A stretch of DNA of 24,230 bases from JBEKHI01 sp050012355 (GTDB lineage: Bacteria > Actinomycetota > Actinomycetes > Streptosporangiales > Streptosporangiaceae): positions 1-24,230 of the forward strand of contig JBEKHI010000081.1 of the NCBI GenBank assembly GCA_050012355.1, in the 5' to 3' direction. Below are positions 1 through 6,128 of this stretch, one piece after another. The translations under genes and the position numbers were made by a program. Each line of letters starts with the position of its first letter. Positions within the stretch are counted from its first letter, which is position 1. The notes under the pieces were generated by a model. It was not told the DNA's origin. It saw only the letters and a program-made list of their open reading frames with translations, and ran no database searches.

Positions 1-1
1 G

Positions 2-373
2 GATGACGACGCGCTCGCCAAGGCCGGGACCATCCTGATCAAGTTCGCCCCCGGCGAGCTGAACGTCCCGACCAGGTACAACGGCGACACGCTGATCAGC
101 ACGCAGAACTGGACGATCGACAACATCGTCGCCTACTCCAAGATCTGCACCCACGTGGGCTGCCCGGTCGCGCTGTACGAGCAGACCACGCACCACATCC
201 TGTGCCCGTGCCACCAGTCGACGTTCGACGCGGCGACGGGCGCCACAGTCATCTTCGGTCCGGCGCCGCGTCCGCTGCCGCAGTTGCCGCTGATGCTGGA
301 CTCTGATGGATACCTGGCCGCGGCCAGCGACTATACCCAGCCGGTCGGACCGAGCTTCTGGGAGCGCGGATGA
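2..373 (+). CDS. qcrA: Rieske iron-sulfur subunit of cytochrome bc1 complex, C-terminal part
   Basis: The window opens inside this gene, and about 123 C-terminal residues are visible. They carry both halves of the Rieske [2Fe-2S] site: CTHVGC (Cys-x-His) and, about 20 residues later, CPCHQS (Cys-x-x-His). In the bc1 complex this subunit takes electrons from quinol and passes them to cytochrome c1/QcrC. The stop codon TGA overlaps the ATG of qcrB in an ATGA arrangement, so the two are translationally coupled, as expected for the actinobacterial qcrCAB operon. The N-terminus, with its expected membrane helices, lies outside the window. The identification is very secure. Confidence 0.96.
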   Translation, partial: DDDALAKAGTILIKFAPGELNVPTRYNGDTLISTQNWTIDNIVAYSKICTHVGCPVALYEQTTHHILCPCHQSTFDAATGATVIFGPAPRPLPQLPLMLDSDGYLAAASDYTQPVGPSFWERG

Positions 374-2061
374 GTACTTCACCTGACGACGTAGAGGCTC
401 CGAAGCCGCTAGCCGACGTCGGCGGCTGGCTAGACGACCGGTTCCACGGGGCCAAGGGCGTCCGGGTCCTGATGCGCAAGGTGTTCCCTGACCACTGGTC
501 GTTCATGCTCGGCGAGATCGCGCTCTGGTCATTCGTGATCCTGCTGCTCACCGGGACCTACCTGGCGCTGTTCTTCATCCCGTCGATGCAGCCCGTCGTT
601 TACCACGGCTCGTACAGCAAGCTCGACGGCATCACGATGTCGCAGGCCTACCAGTCGACGCTGAACATCTCGTTCGACATCCGCGGCGGACTGCTGATCA
701 GGCAGATCCACCACTGGGCGGCCGACGTGTTCATGGCCGCGATCTTCGCGCACATGCTCCGGGTGTTCTTCACCGGCGCGTACCGCAAGCCGCGAGAGGT
801 CAACTGGCTGATCGGCATCGTGCTGATCATGCTGGGAATGCTGGAGGGCCTGTTCGGGTACTCGCTCCCGGATGACCAGCTGTCCGGCGCGGGCCTGCGG
901 ATCCTCGAGGGCGTGGCCCAGGGCATTCCGATCGTGGGAACGTACGTGGCCTACTTCCTGTTCGACGGGCCGTTCCCTGGGACGCAGGTCATTCCGCGGA
1001 TGTACATCCTGCACGTGTTCCTGTTCCCGGGCCTGATCCTGGCTCTGATCACGGCGCACCTGTTCATCATGTTCCACCAGAAGCACACTCAGATGCCGGG
1101 CAAGGGCGTCACCGAGAAGAACGTGATCGGACAGCCGTTCTTCCCGTACTTCCTGCTCAAGGGCCAGGCGTGGTTCTTCTTCATCTTCGGCGGCCTAGTT
1201 GCGCTGTCGACGTTCGCGCAGATCAACCCGGTGTGGCTGTACGGGCCGTACACCCCGCTGGCGATCTCGTCCGCGTCGCAGCCCGACTGGTACATGGGCT
1301 TCCTGGAGGGTTCGCTGCGCATGATGCCTGCCTGGGAGACCAACTTCCTCGGGCATACGATCTCCTGGGCGGTGCTGATACCCGCGTTGTTGCCGCTCGG
1401 CATCGTCTTCACTGGCATGGGTCTGTGGCCGTTCTTCGAGCAGTGGGCGACCGGGGACAGGAAGGAACACCACATCAACGACCGGCCGCGGAACGCGCCG
1501 GTGCGTACCGGCATCGGTGTCGCGGCGGTGGCCTTCTACGGCGTCCTGTGGGCTGAGGGCGCCAACGACGTCCTCGCCGACAAGTTCAACATCCCGCTGT
1601 ACACGATCACCTGGATAGCCCGGGTGCTGGTCTTCGTGGTGCCGATCGGTGGCTACTTCGTCACCAAACGAATCTGTCTCGGGTTGCAGCATAAGGATGC
1701 CGAGCTGCTGACACACGGCTTGGAGACGGGCATCATCCGCCAGCTCCCGAACGGAGAGTTCATCGAGGTCACGCGCCCGGTGTCCGACTCGGCGCGGGCG
1801 GTACTCGAGTCCAAGCAGGTGCCGGAGGCGATCTCGGTGGACGCGCCGCCTCTGGCGATCTCCGAGGGCAACGACGTGCCGCCGCCGACCGGCCGCGGGC
1901 TGCGTGGCAAAGCGCGTGCCCGGGCCAACAAGGCCTTCCTCGAGACCATCCCGGTCGAGGAGAACGGCCACGGTCACAACGGCCATGGGGAGCCGGAGCA
2001 CGCAGCGGTCGGCGCGGACTCCGGTCACGCCGTCGAGGGTGGCTCGGACTCCGAGGAGTAG
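370..2061 (+). CDS. qcrB: Cytochrome b subunit of menaquinol:cytochrome c reductase
   Basis: This 563-aa membrane protein holds the two b hemes and the quinol sites of complex III. The heme ligands are visible as two pairs with normal spacing: H114/H128 in the IRQIHHW...FAHML helix and H215/H230 in the ILHVF...LITAHLF helix. The Qo-site motif appears as PDWY (about 305-308), where mitochondria have PEWY. The N-terminal part up to about residue 45 is an amphipathic, charged extension, and hydrophobic helices follow. After the last helix (about 420-435) there is a long hydrophilic C-terminal extension of the kind actinobacterial QcrB proteins carry. It ends in a histidine- and acid-rich tail (about 533-557) containing GHGHNGHG. 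The start overlaps the qcrA stop (ATGA). Confidence 0.97.
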   Translation: MSTSPDDVEAPKPLADVGGWLDDRFHGAKGVRVLMRKVFPDHWSFMLGEIALWSFVILLLTGTYLALFFIPSMQPVVYHGSYSKLDGITMSQAYQSTLNISFDIRGGLLIRQIHHWAADVFMAAIFAHMLRVFFTGAYRKPREVNWLIGIVLIMLGMLEGLFGYSLPDDQLSGAGLRILEGVAQGIPIVGTYVAYFLFDGPFPGTQVIPRMYILHVFLFPGLILALITAHLFIMFHQKHTQMPGKGVTEKNVIGQPFFPYFLLKGQAWFFFIFGGLVALSTFAQINPVWLYGPYTPLAISSASQPDWYMGFLEGSLRMMPAWETNFLGHTISWAVLIPALLPLGIVFTGMGLWPFFEQWATGDRKEHHINDRPRNAPVRTGIGVAAVAFYGVLWAEGANDVLADKFNIPLYTITWIARVLVFVVPIGGYFVTKRICLGLQHKDAELLTHGLETGIIRQLPNGEFIEVTRPVSDSARAVLESKQVPEAISVDAPPLAISEGNDVPPPTGRGLRGKARARANKAFLETIPVEENGHGHNGHGEPEHAAVGADSGHAVEGGSDSEE

Positions 2062-2126
2062 CTTCAGCCGAACGCGTCGCGGCGTGGGTGGGTCTGTGCC
2101 CGCGCCGTTTCGCGTTGGTGGGGGTG

Positions 2127-2225
2127 CCTCAGCCCGCGTTGGCGGGGGTACTGCTCCCGGCCTCCGCCCGTGTGGCCTCGGCCTGCGTGGCCGGAGGTGT
2201 CGGCCTCAGCCCGCGTGGCCGGGGT
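2127..2225 (+). repeat. Three imperfect copies of a ~22-bp GC-rich repeat downstream of qcrB
   Basis: The core CCTCAGCCCGCGT(T)GGC followed by a G-run occurs at 2127, 2176 and 2204, with small differences in each copy. The copies fill the gap between qcrB and the convergent AbiEi/DUF559 gene. The start-to-start spacing is irregular (49 and 28 bp), so this is not a clean tandem array. It may be degenerate local duplication. Confidence 0.5.
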
Positions 2226-3303
2226 CGTGACCCCGGCCAGCTACGCGCCGGACGGGACAGAAGTCATCTTCTCCCGGGTTAGTGCACGGAACGCGCCCGA
2301 AATGTGAGTATGTGCGGGGGGCGTTGGGTGCACGAACCCGGGATAAGTTGCGGGAGGAGCGGAGCGCCACCCCTCGGTCTAGGGCCTGGCGGATACGTGC
2401 GATGACTCGGGTGGGCTCGAAGAACAGCTCGCGCCAGGTGAAATGTACGACCTCATGGCCGGCCTCGTGGAGCAGGCGATCGCGGGTTAGTTGCTGTCGC
2501 GCGCGCTCGGGGTCCTCGTACTTAAGGTCACCATCAGCTTCGGCGATCACGCCCGCTTCGCGCCACAAGAAGTCAACGCGAGCGACCGCGGTACGGTGAA
2601 CGCCGATCACGTGCACTTGGAGTTCCGGCGGTGGGAGCCCATGCTGGTGGAAGAGGACGCGGGCGGCCGATTCCAGCGGGGACTCGGCGCGCGGATCGCT
2701 GAAGGCGATGACCTCCCGGGCCTTCTTGATGCCAGGCCAGCTTTGACAGTAGCTGGCAATGCCGGAGAGGTCTTCTTTGCGGATCGGTTGGTCGCGGAGA
2801 GCCGAATCCGCAGCCACCACGCCCTCGACGAACGTCGCTGAACGAGCGATATCGACAACCGTCCGGTCGGGGGTAGTCAGCGGCACCCCGAACAAGCTGG
2901 TCATATGGGCAGTCGGCAGGTCGGCTGGCCGGACACGTGCTCCGCCTCGGGTGGAGGAGCTCGGGATGTCGAGCGGTCTGGTCAAGGTCAGTTCAGGAGT
3001 GATGATCCCTGGCGACGACAGCACGTCGATGCCGTGTATCCGTGCGGCTGATTCGTGGCTTGCCACTAGCCCAGGGCTAAGCCGGATGGCAGCCGCGACC
3101 GTCAGGGCGTGAAGGCGCGCAGGGTCATCCGACAGGTTGCGGAGCAGGGCGGCGAGAGTGTAGACGCCGCGGGCCAGCGGAACGAGTTTGCCCGTCTTGA
3201 CCAGCGCGGCGAATCGGCTACGACTAAGTCCAGCGCTCCGTAGCTCAGCCGCTGTGGCCAGCCCGCCGCGACTCTTGATCACGGAGAGGATATGTTCGCT
3301 CAC
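2206..3303 (-). CDS. AbiEi-type N-terminal domain fused to DUF559 (Vsr-like) nuclease domain
   Basis: The N-terminus (about 1-55) is the winged-helix domain of the AbiEi antitoxin family: ILSVIKSRGGLATAAELRSA, then GLSRSRFAALVKTGKLVPLA and RGVYTL. Around 205-310 is a DUF559 domain with the PD-(D/E)XK/Vsr-like pattern: ESPLES, VDFLW, EADGDLKYED, a DRLLHEAGHEVVHFTW strand-helix unit, and EL. The architecture is common and often multi-copy in actinobacteria, and its role is unsettled. No AbiEii toxin gene is adjacent, so a classical type IV toxin-antitoxin pair is not supported. The start is uncertain. I chose GTG at 3303, with a CATTAT -10-like box 6 nt upstream. TTG at 3324 is an alternative with a GAGG in front. 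The last 47 residues are low-complexity in character and come from the left inverted repeat and beyond. The gene sits alone between two 88-bp inverted repeats. Confidence 0.85.
   Translation of the reverse strand: MSEHILSVIKSRGGLATAAELRSAGLSRSRFAALVKTGKLVPLARGVYTLAALLRNLSDDPARLHALTVAAAIRLSPGLVASHESAARIHGIDVLSSPGIITPELTLTRPLDIPSSSTRGGARVRPADLPTAHMTSLFGVPLTTPDRTVVDIARSATFVEGVVAADSALRDQPIRKEDLSGIASYCQSWPGIKKAREVIAFSDPRAESPLESAARVLFHQHGLPPPELQVHVIGVHRTAVARVDFLWREAGVIAEADGDLKYEDPERARQQLTRDRLLHEAGHEVVHFTWRELFFEPTRVIARIRQALDRGVALRSSRNLSRVRAPNAPRTYSHFGRVPCTNPGEDDFCPVRRVAGRGHDPGHAG
2216..2239. terminator. Perfect 11-bp stem-loop, possible bidirectional terminator
   Basis: TGGCCGGGGTC (2216-2226) and GACCCCGGCCA (2229-2239) are perfect reverse complements separated by 2 nt. 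The hairpin lies between convergent qcrB and the minus-strand AbiEi/DUF559 gene. There is no U-tract on either side, so termination activity is inferred from position and stem strength only. It also falls within the last codons of the minus-strand ORF. Confidence 0.5.
2261..2348. repeat. Left 88-bp inverted repeat of the AbiEi/DUF559 unit (hairpin-forming)
   Basis: This stretch aligns without gaps to the reverse complement of 3355-3442, with 70 of 88 positions identical by my hand count. The best blocks are the outer 27 bp (25 matches), the 10-bp GCCCGAAATG block (all match) and the inner 33 bp (30 matches). It also has internal dyad symmetry: CCCGGGTTAGTGCAC (2273-2287) against GTGCACGAACCCGGG (2328-2342), 14 of 15 pairing. 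The pairing partly continues inward (AACGCGCCC against GGGGGCGTT), giving a ~70-nt hairpin. It encodes part of the C-terminus of the enclosed gene. Confidence 0.85.
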
Positions 3304-3354
3304 ATAACGATAATGACCCGGCAAGCCAGGCCTCGTCCTTGGAAGGTCAGGATC

Positions 3355-3442
3355 ACTTGTCCCGGGTTCGTGTACCCAAGGCCCCCCGTATACCGGTTCA
3401 TTTCGGGCGGGGAAAGTGCACTAAGCCGGGAGAAGATGGCTT
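3355..3442. repeat. Right 88-bp inverted repeat of the AbiEi/DUF559 unit
   Basis: This is the reverse-complement partner of 2261-2348, about 80% identical and ungapped. It also has internal dyad symmetry (CCCGGGTTCGTGTAC against GTGCACTAAGCCGGG), with more mismatches than the left copy. It lies just upstream of the AbiEi/DUF559 gene, so it may carry or influence that gene's promoter. No obvious target-site duplication is seen when 2255-2260 is compared with 3443-3450. Confidence 0.85.
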
Positions 3443-3493
3443 GGGCGGGCCTGCGCAGCGGCGAGGCGCGTGGTGCGGCGGGCGCGGCTGGGG

Positions 3494-3781
3494 TCAGGCG
3501 TCGGCGGCTAGGCCGAGGGAGAAGGCCGCCTCGAGGTCGTGCCGCGAGTACGTGCGGAACGCGATGTGTGTCTCGGTCTGGGTGACGCCGGGCACCTTGT
3601 TGAGCTGGCCAGGGATCACGTCGGCGAGTTCATCATGAACCCGGACCCGGACCATCGCCACGAGGTCGAACTCGCCGGTCACCGAGTACACCTCGCTGAC
3701 CTCCGGTATCCGGACGATCGTCTCGGCGACCTCCGGGATCCGCTGGATATCGGCCTTGATGAGGACTATCGCGGTGACCAC
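3494..3781 (-). CDS. Stand-alone Lrp/AsnC ligand-binding (RAM) domain protein
   Basis: This 95-aa protein consists only of the ligand-binding/oligomerisation half of Lrp/AsnC regulators. It has MVTAIVLIKADIQRIPEVAE, then a VTGEFDLVAMVRV strand and a TQTETHIAFRTYS strand, and there is no helix-turn-helix. Such single-domain proteins are usually small-molecule sensors or decamer-forming partners, often tied to amino-acid metabolism. I recall similar proteins close to qcrCAB in Streptomyces. The GTG start at 3781 is supported by a TAGGGT box 7 nt upstream, inside the end of the exonuclease gene, so it may have its own leaderless promoter. Confidence 0.88.
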   Translation of the reverse strand: MVTAIVLIKADIQRIPEVAETIVRIPEVSEVYSVTGEFDLVAMVRVRVHDELADVIPGQLNKVPGVTQTETHIAFRTYSRHDLEAAFSLGLAADA

Positions 3782-3786
3782 GGTAC

Positions 3787-4458
3787 TTACCCTACCGCCG
3801 CGGCGGTCTCGAGCGCGTCCAGCCAGGCGATGAGCTGGCAGAGGGTGCGGAAGCCGCGGCCCGCCGCGCGGCCGAGGAGGATGCCGAGCACGGCCGCGGT
3901 GGCGCGGGCGTCCGCCAGCGCGCGGTGGCAGGGCTCGTCCCGTACGCCGAAGTACCGGGCTAGGGTGCCGAGCTTGTGGTCGGGTACCTCGTCGGCACCG
4001 GTTAGGGCCCGGGCGAGCAGGAGGGTGTCAAGGACCGGCGTTACCGGCCAGGTCAGGTCCGCGACCCGGCACGCCGCGGACAGGAAGCCGAGGTCAAACG
4101 GCGCGTTGTGCGCGGCGACCACACATTGCCCGGCGAAACCCAGCAGGGCGGGCAGCACGGTGCCGATCGGCGGGGCCAGCACCAGCATGTCGTCGGTCAG
4201 GCCGGTGAGCTCGGTGATCTCAGTGGGGACGGGCGTGCCCGGATTGACCAGGCTGCCCAGCTCGCCCACCACCTGCCCGGCCCGGACCCGGACCGCCCCG
4301 ACCTCGGTGATCCGGGCCTCGTCCGGCGACCAGCCGGTTGTCTCTAGGTCGATAACGACGAACTCTAGGTCTTCCAGCGGAATGCACAGCTGACCGGCGG
4401 GATGGCTGACGGTGCGGGGGTTCGTCACAAGAACCACGTTAAGCCGGGGGACTGACAT
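3787..4458 (-). CDS. DEDDh-family 3'-5' exonuclease (DnaQ/epsilon-like)
   Basis: The 223-aa protein carries the three exonuclease motifs in order. Exo I is VIDLETTGW (D37, E39), Exo II is VAAHNAPFDLGFL (D122), and Exo III is HRALADARAT (H178, D183), the His making it the DEDDh subclass. It should hydrolyse DNA 3'-5' using two metal ions. It lacks the polymerase-binding tail and other domains, so it is probably a free-standing repair or maturation exonuclease, not the replicative proofreading subunit. It is upstream of, and in line with, the Lrp/AsnC-domain gene with a 5-bp gap. Confidence 0.92.
   Translation of the reverse strand: MSVPRLNVVLVTNPRTVSHPAGQLCIPLEDLEFVVIDLETTGWSPDEARITEVGAVRVRAGQVVGELGSLVNPGTPVPTEITELTGLTDDMLVLAPPIGTVLPALLGFAGQCVVAAHNAPFDLGFLSAACRVADLTWPVTPVLDTLLLARALTGADEVPDHKLGTLARYFGVRDEPCHRALADARATAAVLGILLGRAAGRGFRTLCQLIAWLDALETAAAVG
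3789..3794 (-). promoter_or_regulatory. -10 box (TAGGGT) for leaderless start at 3781
   Basis: TAGGGT on the minus strand, 7 nt before the GTG start of the Lrp/AsnC-domain gene. No Shine-Dalgarno sequence fits between them. The box overlaps the TAA stop of the upstream DEDDh exonuclease gene. Confidence 0.5.
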
Positions 4459-4610
4459 TCCACGGAGGGCACGCCGCGACCAGCCTGCAGAAGACCCGCG
4501 GAAGACACGCAGAAGACCGGTGGCAACGGCATGCCAGCCAGAATGTCAGTGGCCGGCTCTAACGTGTGAAGTGTTAGTCACTGATCTGCAAACCGAACAG
4601 GAGAACGACG

Positions 4611-4826
4611 ATGAGCACTCGCACCGACATCATGGATCTAGCTGGCACGCCGCGCGCGATCGAGGACCTAACCGGTGAGGAGCTGCGGGCGCTGCGAGCG
4701 CTCTCGGACGCCGGGATGATCGCGCCACTCGAGGGTGCCGTGAACTCCCCGCGGCCCGCCAGGAGCCAGCGGGACAACAGGCGAGGGACTCGTCCGGTGA
4801 CGCAGGGCGCGCTGATCGCTGCCTGA
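4611..4826 (+). CDS. Small hypothetical protein (71 aa)
   Basis: A good ribosome-binding site (AGGAG, 4599-4603) lies 7 nt before the ATG, which makes this short ORF credible. Residues 10-45 look like an amphipathic, acidic helical stretch (RAIEDLTGEELRALRALSDA). The C-terminal 30 residues are basic and proline/arginine-rich, ending ...GALIAA. No transmembrane segment, signal peptide or cysteine motif is visible, and I recognise no family. The leader-plus-basic-tail layout resembles some peptide precursors, but no modification or protease genes are adjacent. The gene lies alone between the divergent exonuclease gene and the NlpC/P60 gene. Confidence 0.6.
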   Translation: MSTRTDIMDLAGTPRAIEDLTGEELRALRALSDAGMIAPLEGAVNSPRPARSQRDNRRGTRPVTQGALIAA

Positions 4827-4969
4827 CCGGCCCCGCATTGTAGAGCAGCTTCCAATCTTTCGCCTAGAAAAGCGAATGATCGTAATTGATCCGTCCAGAT
4901 TGGCGGAATCGGTTGAATTGCCGCGCCCGCCCTCAATACTCTAGCCAAAGCTTCGAGTTGTGCCACTTG

Positions 4970-5044
4970 GTGGTTGTCTGACCAGGAGACAGCGGTGGTG
5001 CGGCTCTCGTCGGCAGTACAGCGGAGAATCCGCACCGGCAGAGC
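4970..5044 (+). promoter_or_regulatory. Possible structured 5' leader of the NlpC/P60 gene
   Basis: Two hairpins stand out in the 218-bp gap before the cell-wall hydrolase gene: TGTCT/AGACA (4975-4979 with 4987-4991) and a perfect 7-bp stem GGTGCGG/CCGCACC (4997-5003 with 5030-5036). Actinobacterial NlpC/P60 genes are sometimes controlled by a c-di-AMP (ydaO) riboswitch. I looked for its conserved core and could not match it, so this is only a candidate leader. Confidence 0.35.
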
Positions 5045-6100
5045 GTGGGAGGAGTTGCAAGCGCGTTGCGTACCCGTCTAGCGGCATTCGTTTCGGGGAG
5101 CAAGTCCAAAAAGACGGTGGCTATCACCGGTGCCTGCGTGGCGCTGGTGGCCGGGCTCACCACGGCGACGATGGCCAACGCGGCTAGCACGCCCACGGTT
5201 TCCGAGGCGCAGGCCAAGGTAAACCTGTACACCTCGGAGTATGACCAGGCTAACCAGCAGTACGACAAGGTGGAGACCCAGCTAACCTCCGCCAAGCAGC
5301 GCCTGGCGCAGCTTGACAAGCAGCTCTCGGCCGACCAGAAGTTGTTCAAGACCGCGCACGCGGCGGTCGCTGCGATCGCTGCCAACACCTACGAGGATTC
5401 CGGCTCGATGTCCCTGGCGGGCTTGCTGACCAGCAATAACCCCTCGCAGGTGCTAAACGAGGCGTCGATGATCCTCGAGCTGGCGGGCAGCCGGAACGAG
5501 CAGACCCAGGCCTATCTCGCCGACGCCCAGCAGCTGGCCAACGTCCAGCAGGAGCAGCAGCGCACCGAGCAGGGCATCCAGACCCTCGCCGACCAGAAGG
5601 CGAGCGCCAAGAACAGCTCGAACAAGTCCCTCCAGCAGTGGCAGGCCACCCTGGACAGCCTGAACTCGGAGGAACAGGGCGAGATTTCCACCGTCGGTAG
5701 CGGCGGCAGCACGAGCGGAACCTACACCGGGCCGACGAACACGGTCATGGAGAAGGCGGTCGCATACGTATTCGACCAGCTTGGCTGCCCGTACGTGTAT
5801 GGCTCCACCGGGCCGTGCGACGAAGGGTTCGACTGCTCCGGCCTGATGTACGCGGCGTACCAGTCGGTCGGGATCACGCTCCCGCGGGACACCTACGAGG
5901 AGTGGGCCGATCTGCCGCACATCTCCGAGTCCGACATTCAGCCGGGTGACCTGATGATCTACAACGACATCGGCCATGTCGCGATGTATGTCGGTAACGG
6001 CATGATTATCGACGCGCCGCATACCGGAGCGGATGTGGAGGAAGTCTCCATGAACGAGAGCTGGTACGCGGACAACTTCGACGGAGCTCTCGCACCGTAA
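5045..6100 (+). CDS. Secreted NlpC/P60 peptidoglycan endopeptidase with coiled-coil
   Basis: The 351-aa protein begins with a basic stretch and a hydrophobic signal sequence (about 24-42), with likely cleavage after ATMANA near residue 46. Residues 50-215 are glutamine/alanine-rich coiled coil, as in RipA-like hydrolases, followed by a Gly/Ser linker (about 217-230). The NlpC/P60 domain (about 232-350) has the catalytic Cys in GFDCSGLMY (C264), His in GHVAMYVG (H311), and D323 at the usual third position. It should cut peptide stems of peptidoglycan during growth or division. The start is either GTG 5045 or TTG 5066. The latter is 11 nt after GGGAGGAG (5047-5054), which makes it attractive. 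Confidence 0.93.
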   Translation: MGGVASALRTRLAAFVSGSKSKKTVAITGACVALVAGLTTATMANAASTPTVSEAQAKVNLYTSEYDQANQQYDKVETQLTSAKQRLAQLDKQLSADQKLFKTAHAAVAAIAANTYEDSGSMSLAGLLTSNNPSQVLNEASMILELAGSRNEQTQAYLADAQQLANVQQEQQRTEQGIQTLADQKASAKNSSNKSLQQWQATLDSLNSEEQGEISTVGSGGSTSGTYTGPTNTVMEKAVAYVFDQLGCPYVYGSTGPCDEGFDCSGLMYAAYQSVGITLPRDTYEEWADLPHISESDIQPGDLMIYNDIGHVAMYVGNGMIIDAPHTGADVEEVSMNESWYADNFDGALAP

Positions 6101-6112
6101 ACGGGGCGGCCG

Positions 6113-6118
6113 TAGACT
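6113..6118 (+). promoter_or_regulatory. Possible -10 box (TAGACT) for pimB
   Basis: TAGACT lies 10 nt before the ATG of the mannosyltransferase gene, within the 28-bp gap after the NlpC/P60 stop. No Shine-Dalgarno is obvious. It would give a very short or absent leader. The alternative is readthrough from the upstream gene. Confidence 0.35.
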
Positions 6119-6128
6119 CAAGGGCGCC

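Noticed and set aside
1195..2028. Long minus-strand ORF inside qcrB
   Set aside because: It is arginine/valine-rich with no domain, and it is the antisense frame of a clearly real gene.
2206..3303. Type IV AbiE toxin-antitoxin system
   Set aside because: Only the AbiEi-like N-terminal domain is present. No AbiEii nucleotidyltransferase is adjacent, and the C-terminus is DUF559 instead.
2255..3450. Target-site duplication at the ends of the inverted-repeat unit
   Set aside because: The bases immediately outside the two repeats do not match convincingly.
4827..5044. c-di-AMP (ydaO) riboswitch before the NlpC/P60 gene
   Set aside because: The genomic context is right, but I could not find the conserved core sequences. 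Only generic hairpins are present, so I did not name it.
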